Of a DNA stretch of 64,000 bases, positions 1 to 8,142 are shown piece after piece. The stretch lies in contig CASFBF010000011.1 of the NCBI GenBank assembly GCA_949292985.1, forward strand, positions 207,649-271,648, given 5' to 3'. The notes under the pieces are model-generated. The model was given only the letters and a program-made list of their open reading frames with translations, was not told the origin of the DNA and did no database searches. The position numbers were made by a program, and so were the translations under genes. This stretch comes from an uncultured Bacillota bacterium (GTDB lineage Bacteria > Bacillota > Clostridia > Christensenellales > UBA1242). The stretch's first letter is position 1. Every line of letters begins with the position of its first letter.

Positions 1-48
1 CAAATAAACGGTTTTAAGCGCATTGTCAGCAGTTTGTAATGTAACCAT
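1..48 (-). CDS. Probable phage major capsid protein, N-terminal fragment
   Basis: Only the first 16 codons (MVTLQTADNALKTVYL) lie in the window; the gene runs off the left edge. The ATG at 46-48 is preceded by a strong ribosome binding site, AAGGAGG, at 55-61. The gene follows scaffold and portal on the same strand, which is where the major capsid gene sits in tailed phages. The opening resembles capsid proteins of clostridial prophages as I remember them, but 16 residues are too few for a firm family call; the gene order carries most of the weight. Confidence 0.6.
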   Translation of the reverse strand, partial: MVTLQTADNALKTVYL

Positions 49-74
49 AATTTTCCTCCTTAAAAATTTGAAGG

Positions 75-686
75 CTAACTAAACATTTGCTCCACCAATT
101 TTTTAGCATCTTTAAGCGACGATGGAGTAACCGGTTTTTGTCCGGTTACTTTTTCTCCACTGTCGCCACTGATGATAAGTGGTGGATTTTTTGAAGTTAG
201 TTGCCTCATGTAATTTTGAATAACATAATTTTTTAGTTCTTCGTCGTTAATAACATAGTTTTTAACTATTGGATTTTCAAGTTTTGATTCGTTGGTGTTA
301 AGTTTATCAATCAAAAACTTAGCCCAAATTTCATCAAAATTTGATTTCCCTCCGCCCGCCAAACTTAATTGTTTAAGTTGGTCAGCATACTTTTCGGCTT
401 CGCTGTGTTTCGAAAGGAACGATGCAAGTTCACTGTCGATGGTTTGTTCGTCAGGAATTACTTGCTGAGTTTTTTCTTTTTCAAGTTCGCTAAGCCTTTG
501 GCTTTTTCTAGTAAACTCGGCTTCCAGCGCCTTATATGCATCTAAGAGTGCCTCTGCTGATTTAAATTTTCCAAAGCCATTTTCTATTGAGGAGCCTTCT
601 TCACTATCAGCACTCTTAACCTCTGTTGCATTTGCAACCTCTGCCTGTTCCGAAGATGGTTGTTCCTCAAAAAGTTCTTCTTGCAT
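75..686 (-). CDS. Phage capsid scaffolding protein (probable)
   Basis: A 203-aa acidic protein. Residues 1-40 are rich in Glu, Ser and Gln and look disordered; residues about 45-75 form a charged heptad-like helix (ALLDAYKALEAEF), and the C-terminus ends in a short Lys-rich helix (KDAKKLVEQMF). An acidic N-terminus, a coiled coil and a small basic C-terminal helix between portal and capsid genes is the usual profile of a scaffold, which lines the procapsid and leaves before DNA packaging. Its start codon overlaps the stop of the portal gene (TAATG), so the two are translationally coupled. No protease domain is visible. The identification rests on composition and position, since scaffold sequences are poorly conserved. 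Confidence 0.65.
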   Translation of the reverse strand: MQEELFEEQPSSEQAEVANATEVKSADSEEGSSIENGFGKFKSAEALLDAYKALEAEFTRKSQRLSELEKEKTQQVIPDEQTIDSELASFLSKHSEAEKYADQLKQLSLAGGGKSNFDEIWAKFLIDKLNTNESKLENPIVKNYVINDEELKNYVIQNYMRQLTSKNPPLIISGDSGEKVTGQKPVTPSSLKDAKKLVEQMFS

Positions 687-2560
687 TATCTTTCCTCCTC
701 TTTCTGCGCTTTAAGCAATTTTTTATGTTGGTTTATATGGTTTAAAAATCTTTGCTCCAAACTCTCGTCAATCAAAAATTGTTCTTCATAGTCGCCACCA
801 AGCATGAAAGCAATATGTCTGTCGATGTGAAGTTCGTGTTCGTCAATTTCACACACTTTAACATTTTGATTTTTATATAACTTCAAATTTTCATTATCCG
901 CTTTTTTTATGTGCAGTTCATTTGTGTCCTGAGCATTTTCCCAAACTCCAAGTCCAAGAAGTTGAAGTGCTTTAACTTTCATTTTATTGCTCATTTGCCC
1001 ATCTTCATCATTCATTAAGCCTGCTTCAATTAAATCGAACACCATTTGTCTGCGTTGAGTAACGCTTTCGCCTAAATCGTTTTGAGTTTCAAGTTCAATG
1101 TCATCGCTTGAAATATCACTTGAATTAAAATAGAAAAGTTCAACTTCACCATTATCACCAACAATTCTTGCAAGCCTTGGAACAATGGCAAATTGTTTGT
1201 ATAAATTCAAAATCATCTGCGACATATTTTTTACACAATCTTTCATATTATCGGCGGTGTTATTAAGTCTGAGTTCATCTTGTTCAAGCATAAGTTCAAG
1301 CGCCGTTCCTGAAAGATTTGAAGATGCCATACTACTATCAAAAACTTGATTAACGCCACTTATATCTTTAAACTCTGTTAAGAGTTTATCTTCTTCCTCG
1401 GCAAAATCATTAGAAAGATTTTCTCCGTTCAAAAATTCTGGCGCACTTGCACCCTGCCTGTAAACCAATATTTTACCTGGGCATAAACCTTCATCTTCAA
1501 GATTTTCAATATCGATCGAGCCATCTTCAACTGTTAAAACACCCATTGTAAGACGGTTCATAAATTCATGCTTTCTGTTTTTGACTGAATTATAAGCACG
1601 CTGAACTGGTATAAGTCTGTCAATAACGCTAACGCCCCAAAAAGAACTTACTTGATTAAGAGAAACTTGTTTTACAAATGGGAATGTGCGTCGCCCATCA
1701 GCGCCATTTTCATATGGCAAATCACCGTCAAAGAACAAATAATCACCAACAACAATGGTAAGTCTGCCGTTTGGAAGTTCTTTTGATGGTTTTTCGTATC
1801 TTTCTAAAACAAGTGCGCTGTTGGTTTTTGTGCCTTGGCTGATTTTTGGAGCAGCAGATGAATATCCAAGTCCTCCCACGCCAACGCTTGTAGAAGAAAG
1901 TGAAAAGATGTTTATATCCTCGCCTTGCAAATCAATACCATACAAATTTTTTATTTCCCCAACATCCATCGCACGCGCATGAATTATGCTCTGACAATTT
2001 TCTAAATTTTCACAAGTAAAACTATCTGGATAAATTTCAAAAGGCGAGCAAACAGTAACTTCTACTTCTCCACTTCTAATTTGATTTCCATTTTCGTCTT
2101 CAGCCACAACTTGCCCATGTTGCGGGTTCCATGTTACTTTGTAGAAACTTGTGCCACAAATTTCGCTCCATTGCATTGCCTGAATAATTTTTTTATTTAA
2201 TTCAAGTTTAGAAGAAGTGCTGTCTAATATTTTTTTAGAAACTTTTGCAGCAAACACATCTTTTTCATCGTTAGATGCTGGCAAAACTGTGGTTGTAGGC
2301 TTAATTTTTCCAAGTTTTGCAAGTCTAACATCTACAACAGGCGCAATATGATTGAAAATTTCTCTCTCTTGCCAAAAATATTGTTTTTCTAAATCTTCAA
2401 TTTCTCCGCCGTAACCAACATTGCAAAATTGATTACCCATGTAGAAGTTCATATTCATAAGCCATTGGGTTTCAAACGGCTTGCGAGCATATTGCCTTGT
2501 GGCAAAATCATCTTGAACAAATTTAACAATCTGTTCTTCTTGTTTGGTCATTTTTTTCAT
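686..2560 (-). CDS. Phage portal protein (large, P22-like type)
   Basis: 624 aa. The portal is the dodecameric ring at one capsid vertex through which DNA is packaged and ejected. The N-terminus (FATRQYARKPFETQWLMN, then Asn/Phe/Tyr-rich helices) and the stretch around residues 60-130 with HIAPVVDVRLAKLGKIKP resemble the large portal proteins of P22-like and related clostridial phages. A segment near residues 410-450 (SNLSGTALELMLEQDELRL) fits the clip/stem region. It lies between the small-terminase-like genes upstream and scaffold/capsid downstream, as expected for a head module. No frameshift is seen. The length and type hint at a short-tailed phage, but this is inference. Confidence 0.8.
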   Translation of the reverse strand: MKKMTKQEEQIVKFVQDDFATRQYARKPFETQWLMNMNFYMGNQFCNVGYGGEIEDLEKQYFWQEREIFNHIAPVVDVRLAKLGKIKPTTTVLPASNDEKDVFAAKVSKKILDSTSSKLELNKKIIQAMQWSEICGTSFYKVTWNPQHGQVVAEDENGNQIRSGEVEVTVCSPFEIYPDSFTCENLENCQSIIHARAMDVGEIKNLYGIDLQGEDINIFSLSSTSVGVGGLGYSSAAPKISQGTKTNSALVLERYEKPSKELPNGRLTIVVGDYLFFDGDLPYENGADGRRTFPFVKQVSLNQVSSFWGVSVIDRLIPVQRAYNSVKNRKHEFMNRLTMGVLTVEDGSIDIENLEDEGLCPGKILVYRQGASAPEFLNGENLSNDFAEEEDKLLTEFKDISGVNQVFDSSMASSNLSGTALELMLEQDELRLNNTADNMKDCVKNMSQMILNLYKQFAIVPRLARIVGDNGEVELFYFNSSDISSDDIELETQNDLGESVTQRRQMVFDLIEAGLMNDEDGQMSNKMKVKALQLLGLGVWENAQDTNELHIKKADNENLKLYKNQNVKVCEIDEHELHIDRHIAFMLGGDYEEQFLIDESLEQRFLNHINQHKKLLKAQKEEER

Positions 2561-2778
2561 GATTTCTCCTTTTTAAGTCTTTGTTTTAGTTTGAATGGCG
2601 AATTTGTGCCTTTTGGAACTTGAAGTTTCCCTATCTCTTCATACATTCCTTTTAAGCAATCATTACAAAAGGATAATTCACGCCTAATCAGTCCCTTTGT
2701 GCTGAACGAATAGTCCGCAAGATTGCTACAACCGATGAAATCACATTTGGTCGGTTTCTTGCATTTTTCTATTTGCAT
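2557..2778 (-). CDS. Small zinc-ribbon-like phage protein
   Basis: 73 aa, with a C-x4-C pair (C12, C17) and a C-x2-C pair (C38, C41) spaced like a single zinc-binding ribbon, followed by a charged C-terminal tail. The start is supported by GAGGAGG placed just upstream of the ATG. The gene overlaps the portal start by 4 bp and begins inside the end of the upstream gene, so it belongs to the same packaging operon. Small zinc-binding proteins near terminase genes are common in phages, sometimes as HNH or terminase accessories, but no HNH motif is present. Function unknown. Confidence 0.55.
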   Translation of the reverse strand: MQIEKCKKPTKCDFIGCSNLADYSFSTKGLIRRELSFCNDCLKGMYEEIGKLQVPKGTNSPFKLKQRLKKEKS

Positions 2779-3058
2779 TTTCCTCCTCCTCTTTTAACAG
2801 TTGCAAAAGTCGGGATTTTTCTTTCTCCAATTCTTCATCGCTCATCTTTTCCACCGAAAAATCGCCATAAAATTTTTCTAACAGAATTTTCAAAGCAGAT
2901 AAATCAGGCGAAAGTTGTTTTTTTGTAACTTTCTTTTTAGAAAGCACTTCATCGCCATTTTCGTCAATGCTGTATTCGCAAACTTGCTCTTTGGCTATGT
3001 AACCCAGCGCTTTTTTAAGTAATGCTTTTTTAAGTTTTTCTTCGCTTAGGTCGCTCAA
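2741..3058 (-). CDS. Terminase small subunit-like protein, TTG start
   Basis: 105 aa if started at the TTG at 3056-3058, which has an excellent Shine-Dalgarno (AAGGAGGG at 3066-3073) seven bases upstream; a longer frame from an ATG at 3145 lacks such a site. The segment ALLKKALGYIAKEQ, then DENGDEVLSKKKVTKKQLSPDLSALKILL, follows the pattern of HTH-type small terminases, where a Lys-rich linker (VTKKxxPPD) precedes the oligomerisation region. These proteins recognise phage DNA and load the large terminase. The C-terminal 30 residues form a Glu-rich coiled coil. No large terminase gene follows or precedes it in the window, which is odd for an intact head module. Confidence 0.5.
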   Translation of the reverse strand: MSDLSEEKLKKALLKKALGYIAKEQVCEYSIDENGDEVLSKKKVTKKQLSPDLSALKILLEKFYGDFSVEKMSDEELEKEKSRLLQLLKEEEENANRKMQETDQM

Positions 3059-3183
3059 ATTTTTTCCCTCCTTGCAGTAGTTAGCCAATTTTAAACCCCG
3101 CCAACTGAAAAATTCAATTTTCAGTGCCAACAAATATTCACACATTTGAAATTGCAGAGTAAAATGATTATGTAGAGGTTTTT
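3059..3183. other. Junction between left prophage remnant and host chromosome
   Basis: These 125 bp separate the first phage gene (minus strand) from the host ABC transporter (plus strand). They hold a short imperfect palindrome at about 3105-3124 (ACTGAAAA...TTTTCAGT) and an AGAGG ribosome binding site at 3173-3177 for the ABC gene. I see no integrase, no large terminase, no tRNA end and no clear direct repeat, so the prophage seems to stop abruptly here; the edge may be a deletion scar. Confidence 0.4.
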
Positions 3184-3957
3184 ATGAGCGCACTGCTTGA
3201 ATTTAATGATGTTAATTTTTTTTATCAAACCAAAGATGCGGAAATTCACGCACTTAAAGATTTAAACTTTACAGTAGATAAAGAAAGTTTTGCGTCTATT
3301 GTAGGTCCAAGTGGTTGTGGCAAAACCACAATTTTATCGCTCATTGCAGGACTTTTACAAAAAAGTTCGGGTCAAATATTGCTAAACGGAAAAGAAATCG
3401 AAGAAAATGATTCCCGAATAGGCTATATGTTTCAACGCGATCATCTTTTTGAATGGCGAACAATTTGGCAAAATGTTATACTCGGCATAGAACTCACTAA
3501 GCCAAAAGATGCCGATAAAAAAAAGGAGTTTGCAAAAGAACTCCTAAAAAAATACGACCTCTACGATTTTATTTCTTCAAAGCCTCGCGCACTTAGTGGC
3601 GGAATGCGACAGAGGGTTGCACTTATTAGAACATTGGTTATGGAGCCAACATTGTTACTGCTTGACGAACCTTTTTCTGCACTTGACTTTCAAACCAGAC
3701 TTAAAGTTTGCGATGATGTGTATGCGATAATCAAGAGCGAGAAAAAAACCGCTGTATTGGTTACGCATGACATTTCAGAAGCAATTTCGATGTCAGATAA
3801 AGTGATTGTTCTCTCTGCCCGACCCGCAACAGTCAAACATGTACAAATGCTAAATCTTAATGGAGAAACACCTTTGTCAAGACGAGAAGACCCAACTTTT
3901 GGTGCGCTTTTTGACTTGATTTGGAAAAAACTTACGAATGAAAAACAAACAACTTAA
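3184..3957 (+). CDS. ABC transporter ATP-binding protein, nitrate/taurine/thiamine-precursor type
   Basis: 257 aa, the usual length for the SsuB/TauB/ThiZ group. Walker A GPSGCGKTT is at residues 41-49, the Q-loop in YMFQRDHLFEW, signature LSGGMRQR, Walker B LLLLDEPFSALD, and the switch His in VLVTHDISEA. It powers uptake of a small organic anion or thiamine precursor across the membrane together with the permease that overlaps it by 20 bp. The family does not reveal the exact substrate. No periplasmic/lipoprotein binding protein lies beside the pair, which normally would complete the importer; it may have been lost or separated by the prophage insertion on the left. Confidence 0.9.
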   Translation: MSALLEFNDVNFFYQTKDAEIHALKDLNFTVDKESFASIVGPSGCGKTTILSLIAGLLQKSSGQILLNGKEIEENDSRIGYMFQRDHLFEWRTIWQNVILGIELTKPKDADKKKEFAKELLKKYDLYDFISSKPRALSGGMRQRVALIRTLVMEPTLLLLDEPFSALDFQTRLKVCDDVYAIIKSEKKTAVLVTHDISEAISMSDKVIVLSARPATVKHVQMLNLNGETPLSRREDPTFGALFDLIWKKLTNEKQTT

Positions 3958-4765
3958 AATTAAACCCTCTAAGGTTGCACCATACTCCAAAGCCCATGAA
4001 AGGTATTTGAAAAGGCTTAGAAATGATAAAATATTTATAATTTCTTTCCAAATTTTAATACTTGTGTTAGTAATAGGCTTGTGGGAACTTTTGGCAGCAA
4101 CAAAAGTCATAGACCCATTCTTCGTTAGTAGCCCATCAAGAGTATTTAACATGTTTATAAGTATGGTGGAGAATGGAACTATATGGCGACACATTGGCAT
4201 AACCTTGCTAGAAACTTTGGTTGGGTTTGCCATAGCGACTTTGGGCGGAACGCTGATTGCCATTCTGCTTTGGTGGAACCAGCGATTAAGGCGTATATTA
4301 GAGCCCTACATTGTGGTGTTAAATTCACTACCAAAAATTGCACTTGGCCCCATCATAATCCTTTGGGTGGGTTCCGGAATGAGTGCAATAATAACGATGT
4401 GTGTGCTTATCTGCATAGTTTTAACCACCATATCCATGCTAAATGCATTTAATTCTTGTGATGCTGATAAAATTCAACTGATGAAATCTATGCACGCAAA
4501 CAAGTTCCAAATATTTTGGAAACTTATTCTCCCCAATGCAACAAACGAATTTATTTCGGTATTAAAGATAAATGTTGGCATGAGTTGGGTTGGAACTATC
4601 ATGGGTGAATATCTTTCATCAAGTGCAGGGCTAGGCTATTTAATCGTCTATGGCAGTCAAATATTCAATATCGATCTTGTTATGACAAGCACTGTTCTGC
4701 TTTGCATACTTGCCGCAGTAATGTATTTGGCAATATGCTTAATAGAAAAGTGGCATTCACGCTAA
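3938..4765 (+). CDS. ABC transporter permease, SsuC/TauC/ThiX-like
   Basis: 275 aa with about six membrane helices (first near residues 32-52, IISFQILILVLVIGLWELLA, shown here only in part by position). The EAA loop that docks on the ATPase is seen near residues 170-200 (KIQLMKSMHANKFQIFWKLILPNA). The gene overlaps the ATPase gene and is certainly co-transcribed with it. It forms the membrane channel of the importer. The C-terminal part (MSWVGTIMGEYLSSSAGLGYLI) is typical of this permease family. Its 3' end overlaps the convergent YkvI-like gene by 4 bp. Confidence 0.88.
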   Translation: MKNKQLKIKPSKVAPYSKAHERYLKRLRNDKIFIISFQILILVLVIGLWELLAATKVIDPFFVSSPSRVFNMFISMVENGTIWRHIGITLLETLVGFAIATLGGTLIAILLWWNQRLRRILEPYIVVLNSLPKIALGPIIILWVGSGMSAIITMCVLICIVLTTISMLNAFNSCDADKIQLMKSMHANKFQIFWKLILPNATNEFISVLKINVGMSWVGTIMGEYLSSSAGLGYLIVYGSQIFNIDLVMTSTVLLCILAAVMYLAICLIEKWHSR

Positions 4766-5727
4766 GAAGAATTTTTCTGTGGCGTAAAAAATAAAACAAT
4801 CAAAAGAAGAACCCCCAGCACACTTGCAAAGGGATAAAGAAAACTCACAATAGCGCCAAACCCGAAAAGTGAAAATATTGCAGGAAAAACTATTGAAATA
4901 AAATAAACAGGTTTTTGTGAAATATTAAACTTTTTCAAGGTTTCAGATGTTGTGAACACCAAAGAAAAAAGTGTGGTGATGCACCCTGAAAACACAACAA
5001 ATCTAATCAATATTCCAATCACCCCACTCGATAAAAACACAAGAGGCATGCCCTCTTCCATGCTTGCGGGCTTTGAAAGAAGCACAAAATTAGTGAGAAG
5101 CAAAAAGACAGAAAGAATAAGGCTTGAAACAAAACTTGCCCAAACTTTCTGTCTTTTTGTCATTTCTAAACCAGTTTTTGCAATAACAACACCACTGGTA
5201 GAAAAATTTAAAACCCAGTAAAGCACAGCAAAAAACAGTCCTGCAAAAGCGTTTTGTCCTTGCAACGAAGAAAAGTTTGGCAAACCAAAATTAGAAATCA
5301 GCACAATGATCATACAAATAAGAGTTATTGGAATGATGAAATTATTTAATTTTGCCAGCATAGGCACGCCTTTTTTAGAAACCCTGCAACAAATAACAAA
5401 TAAAATTAAAGCAAAGCCAATCTTAACAAAAAGGTTATTAGGCAAAACATTTATTGTGCCAGCAAACATAGATGCCGTAAATATAAGCGAAATTGTAATG
5501 CAAACAATAGAAAACAATTTTGAAGAACTAAGTTTATTAAGTGCTTTTTCACCCAAACTAAAAAAAGCATAAATAATACCAAAAAAAGCAAAAAAAGTTA
5601 GCGATATAAAAAAATATGAAACCGCACCAAATCTAGAAAAAAACACAGCGATTTCTTTTCCGCTTGCAAAGCCTGAGCCGATGACGGTACCTATTACAAT
5701 CATCACCGCAGAAAAAATTTTTTTCAT
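4762..5727 (-). CDS. YkvI-like multi-pass membrane permease
   Basis: 321 aa with about ten hydrophobic segments. It begins with the family opening GTVIGSGFASGKEIAVFF, a glycine-rich first helix typical of YkvI and related APC-fold transporters, followed by FGIIYAFFSLGEKALNKLS. The substrate is unknown; relatives are distant members of the amino-acid/sodium symporter superfamily. No Shine-Dalgarno is visible; instead a TATATT at 5735-5740 lies seven bases upstream of the ATG, so the mRNA may be leaderless. The gene ends tail-to-tail on the ABC permease. Confidence 0.75.
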   Translation of the reverse strand: MKKIFSAVMIVIGTVIGSGFASGKEIAVFFSRFGAVSYFFISLTFFAFFGIIYAFFSLGEKALNKLSSSKLFSIVCITISLIFTASMFAGTINVLPNNLFVKIGFALILFVICCRVSKKGVPMLAKLNNFIIPITLICMIIVLISNFGLPNFSSLQGQNAFAGLFFAVLYWVLNFSTSGVVIAKTGLEMTKRQKVWASFVSSLILSVFLLLTNFVLLSKPASMEEGMPLVFLSSGVIGILIRFVVFSGCITTLFSLVFTTSETLKKFNISQKPVYFISIVFPAIFSLFGFGAIVSFLYPFASVLGVLLLIVLFFTPQKNSS

Positions 5728-5778
5728 TAAAATAAATATATTTTTTTATTTTTTAAAAAATTACGCAAAATAAAGAGC

Positions 5779-6381
5779 ATGAGAAAACTTTTCCCATTAT
5801 ACGCAATAGTTGTTTTAATAACATGTGGACTTGTCACATGTATTCTTCCATATCCTATATTTTCTAAATACACCAATTTAACAACAAAAGATGTTTATAA
5901 TATAAACAATTACAATGAAAACGAAGATTACATATATTCCCCTTCAAGCCCAGTAAGTGTTTCAAATTTAAATTGGTTTGATACAGTGAACACCATGTTC
6001 AAAACTTACCAAAAAACACGGGTAATAGATATAAAAAGCGGTTTAACTTATTATGTTTATAGAAACGGTGGGCATAACCACGCTGATGTAGAGCCAATAA
6101 ACCAAGAAAACACGGCCATATTTAAACAAATTTACGGCGGAGTTTGGAGTTGGGCAAGGCGACCTGTTTGGGTTGAACTTGGCGAAGGAAATTTTGTTGC
6201 TGCAAGCATAAACGGATATCCACATGGCCAAAGTTATATTGAAGACACAGGAATGGATGGGCACACTTGCATACATTTTCTACTCAGTAAAACACACGGA
6301 ACAAAAAGAGTTGACGAAGCACACCAAGAAGCAGTGGCATATGCTTATGAACATAGAGATGAAATATCAAAATATTTATAA
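5779..6381 (+). CDS. Exported protein with conserved HGQ...HxCxHF domain
   Basis: 200 aa with an N-terminal membrane anchor or signal segment (residues 4-25, no lipobox). The C-terminal half carries GGHNHADVEP and then NGYPHGQSYIEDTGMDGH, TCIHFLLSKTHGT and DEAHQEAV. I recognise this His/Asp/Cys pattern from extracellular domains of Firmicutes that often occur fused to LysM, SH3 or copper-amine-oxidase-like cell-wall modules; its activity is not established to my knowledge. The set of His, Asp and Cys would suit a metal-dependent or cysteine cell-wall enzyme, but that is inference. It stands alone between the divergent YkvI gene and a convergent orphan gene. Confidence 0.7.
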   Translation: MRKLFPLYAIVVLITCGLVTCILPYPIFSKYTNLTTKDVYNINNYNENEDYIYSPSSPVSVSNLNWFDTVNTMFKTYQKTRVIDIKSGLTYYVYRNGGHNHADVEPINQENTAIFKQIYGGVWSWARRPVWVELGEGNFVAASINGYPHGQSYIEDTGMDGHTCIHFLLSKTHGTKRVDEAHQEAVAYAYEHRDEISKYL

Positions 6382-6462
6382 TAACATGCTGATTATTTTG
6401 AAACCAAAAAAGAACTCTACAATATTGTAAAGTTCAAATATAAGTTTTAGAAGTAATATAAT

Positions 6463-6482
6463 AATTTTTATAGATAAAAATT
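6463..6482 (-). terminator. Weak hairpin after the orphan 338-aa gene
   Basis: AATTTTTAT...ATAAAAATT forms a 9-bp A/T stem just downstream of the stop at 6484, followed by AT-rich sequence without a clean T run. A second imperfect palindrome at 6410-6433 may end the plus-strand gene. Both are weak as terminators. Confidence 0.35.
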
Positions 6483-6483
6483 G

Positions 6484-7500
6484 TCACATACAAAGATTGT
6501 TTTCAATTATATTACTAATCCTATTATTCCTTGGTAAACTATTTTCCAAATAAGAATTTAATTCTTGTAAATAGAATCTTTTGTAAGTATTGTTTTTTTG
6601 ATTCAAAATACTATTATCTATTCTTTTTTGTAGACTTAGAGACATAGCCTCTCTCAATACTTTGCCTTCTTCATTTAAAAGTGTATTAAAACCATTTTTA
6701 TCTTTTTTAAAATAGCCAATATTATGCTCTTCGCTTTGCATAGCAAAAGAATCTTTATCAAGATCCTCTTTTAATATAGAATTGGCAATAATAGTAATTG
6801 AACCATAAGGCTTAGCCTCTGGACGAGGCCAATCTTTTTTACAAAATTGTCCTGGTTTATCACAGACCATTGCATAATGTCCATTAAATTTATTTTCATA
6901 ATCATCATTACCAAAATACCAGTAACCAAACATTGAGCCAATCGAATCCTGTGCAGATGCAATGTTAATTTGTGGGCATGACACCAAATCTGTTTCTTTA
7001 GCATAATTTACTTCAAACAAAGATTGAGTCAAAGTTTTTCTGTCTTCTACATGTAAACCCATAGTTTCAAGTTTTTCGTTAAAATTTTTCAAAATCTTGG
7101 AAACTTCAGAATTACCGTGACAAAAAGTGAAAAAAGTTATTAATGAAAGGTTTTTACAACAGTCTTCTAAAGACAATAATTGTTTTGTTTGTTTATCCTT
7201 GCATAAAGGTAACAAAATATTATCTACCAATGATTCAATCTCGCTATTTGAAAGTTCTCCTACACTTGCCTCACTTGAATTTTTATCACCATATACAACT
7301 CCCATTAAATCAACTTCCTTCGATTTATCACCTAAAAGATTTTCTGCTAATTTGCAAAAACCATTTGCTTCTGTTTCAGTTTTTGTTCCATTACCTGACA
7401 AACAAATAACTAAAGGCCTTGATATACTTAAATTCTCAATAGAACAGGGTTGCCAGTGATTTTCACTCGCTTTATTTCTAAATCCAAACTTACTTTTCAT
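6484..7500 (-). CDS. Orphan protein of unknown function, possible alpha/beta-hydrolase-like effector
   Basis: 338 aa with no signal peptide and no confident family. Near the start is PLVICLSGNGTKTETEANG, a small-residue turn after a hydrophobic strand as in hydrolase oxyanion regions; near residue 125 is FFTFCHGNSEV, a hydrophobic strand ending in Cys-His-Gly; near residue 215 FNGHYAMVCDKPGQFCKKDW. A strand-turn-helix start plus later His would fit an alpha/beta hydrolase, but the nucleophile motif is not canonical. The start is backed by GGAG eight bases upstream. A good extended promoter (7522-7550) drives it alone; both neighbours belong to other transcription units. It could be an accessory gene brought by transfer. 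Confidence 0.55.
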   Translation of the reverse strand: MKSKFGFRNKASENHWQPCSIENLSISRPLVICLSGNGTKTETEANGFCKLAENLLGDKSKEVDLMGVVYGDKNSSEASVGELSNSEIESLVDNILLPLCKDKQTKQLLSLEDCCKNLSLITFFTFCHGNSEVSKILKNFNEKLETMGLHVEDRKTLTQSLFEVNYAKETDLVSCPQINIASAQDSIGSMFGYWYFGNDDYENKFNGHYAMVCDKPGQFCKKDWPRPEAKPYGSITIIANSILKEDLDKDSFAMQSEEHNIGYFKKDKNGFNTLLNEEGKVLREAMSLSLQKRIDNSILNQKNNTYKRFYLQELNSYLENSLPRNNRISNIIENNLCM

Positions 7501-7521
7501 ATATTTTTCTCCATGTGAAAG

Positions 7522-7550
7522 ATTATATCACATGTTAACAAAAATAACAA
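7522..7550 (-). promoter_or_regulatory. Promoter of the orphan gene, -10 inside a palindrome
   Basis: On the minus strand TTGTTA (7545-7550), 17 bp, TATAAT (7522-7527), with the extended motif TGTGA directly before the -10. The -10 is flanked by the perfect inverted repeat CATGTGA (7512-7518) and TCACATG (7528-7534), which could be an operator. The 133 bp further upstream (7551-7683) are AT-rich with no gene seen. Confidence 0.65.
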
Positions 7551-7683
7551 GTATTTTAAAAATTGACAAAAAATATATAATTACTTTAATAACACCAACT
7601 TTACAATTAAAATCTTTTTAATTTACTTAAAGTTCAGTATTATTTACTAATTTATCAAATTATCGCTTTTAAATTGTATTTTT

Positions 7684-8142
7684 TTATTTATGATAACTTG
7701 TTCCACTAGATATATTAAAAGCCCTGTAAATTTGCTCAACTGCCACAATTCTTGCCAAATTATGTGGCAAAGTTATTTTGCCAAAACTTAATTTTTTTGT
7801 TGCCAGATTTTTAACATTTTCTCCCACACCATACGAACCGCCAATAACAAATGTTAAAACATTACTTAAAAGGCTTTGCTTTTCAATAAGTTGACTAAGC
7901 CCCTCACTTGAAATCTCCTCGCCTTTAACATCAAACAAAAATATGCTTCCTTTACATTTTTCCAAAATCAGTTTTTCTTCTTTTTGCAAAACCTCTTTTG
8001 GAGTATTTGACACATTTTTTTCTTCAACTTCAATTAAATTGAATTTGCAGAATTTTTGCAATCTTTTTATGTATTCATTTTGAGCATCAACCCAAAACTT
8101 TTCTTTCAAACTTCCAACGCAAACAAGGTTTATAGTAATCAT
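7684..8142 (-). CDS. rlmH: 23S rRNA (pseudouridine1915-N3)-methyltransferase RlmH
   Basis: 152 aa from the ATG at 8140-8142; the reading frame extends further upstream but the family begins with MITINLVCVGSLKEKFW. RlmH methylates the pseudouridine in helix 69 of 23S rRNA using S-adenosylmethionine, acting as a homodimer with a SPOUT knot. The knot is visible at residues about 98-152: FVIGGSYGVG, then LSFGKITLPHNLARIVAVEQIYRA, and a C-terminal YHK close to the usual PYHK/YHR ending. The start codon overlaps the stop of the upstream CPBP gene (ATGA), so it is translated as part of that operon. Confidence 0.93.
   Translation of the reverse strand: MITINLVCVGSLKEKFWVDAQNEYIKRLQKFCKFNLIEVEEKNVSNTPKEVLQKEEKLILEKCKGSIFLFDVKGEEISSEGLSQLIEKQSLLSNVLTFVIGGSYGVGENVKNLATKKLSFGKITLPHNLARIVAVEQIYRAFNISSGTSYHK

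Noticed and set aside
2741-3145. Longer small-terminase frame starting at the ATG at 3145
   Set aside because: No ribosome binding site and atypical first 29 residues; the TTG at 3058 has AAGGAGGG at ideal spacing.
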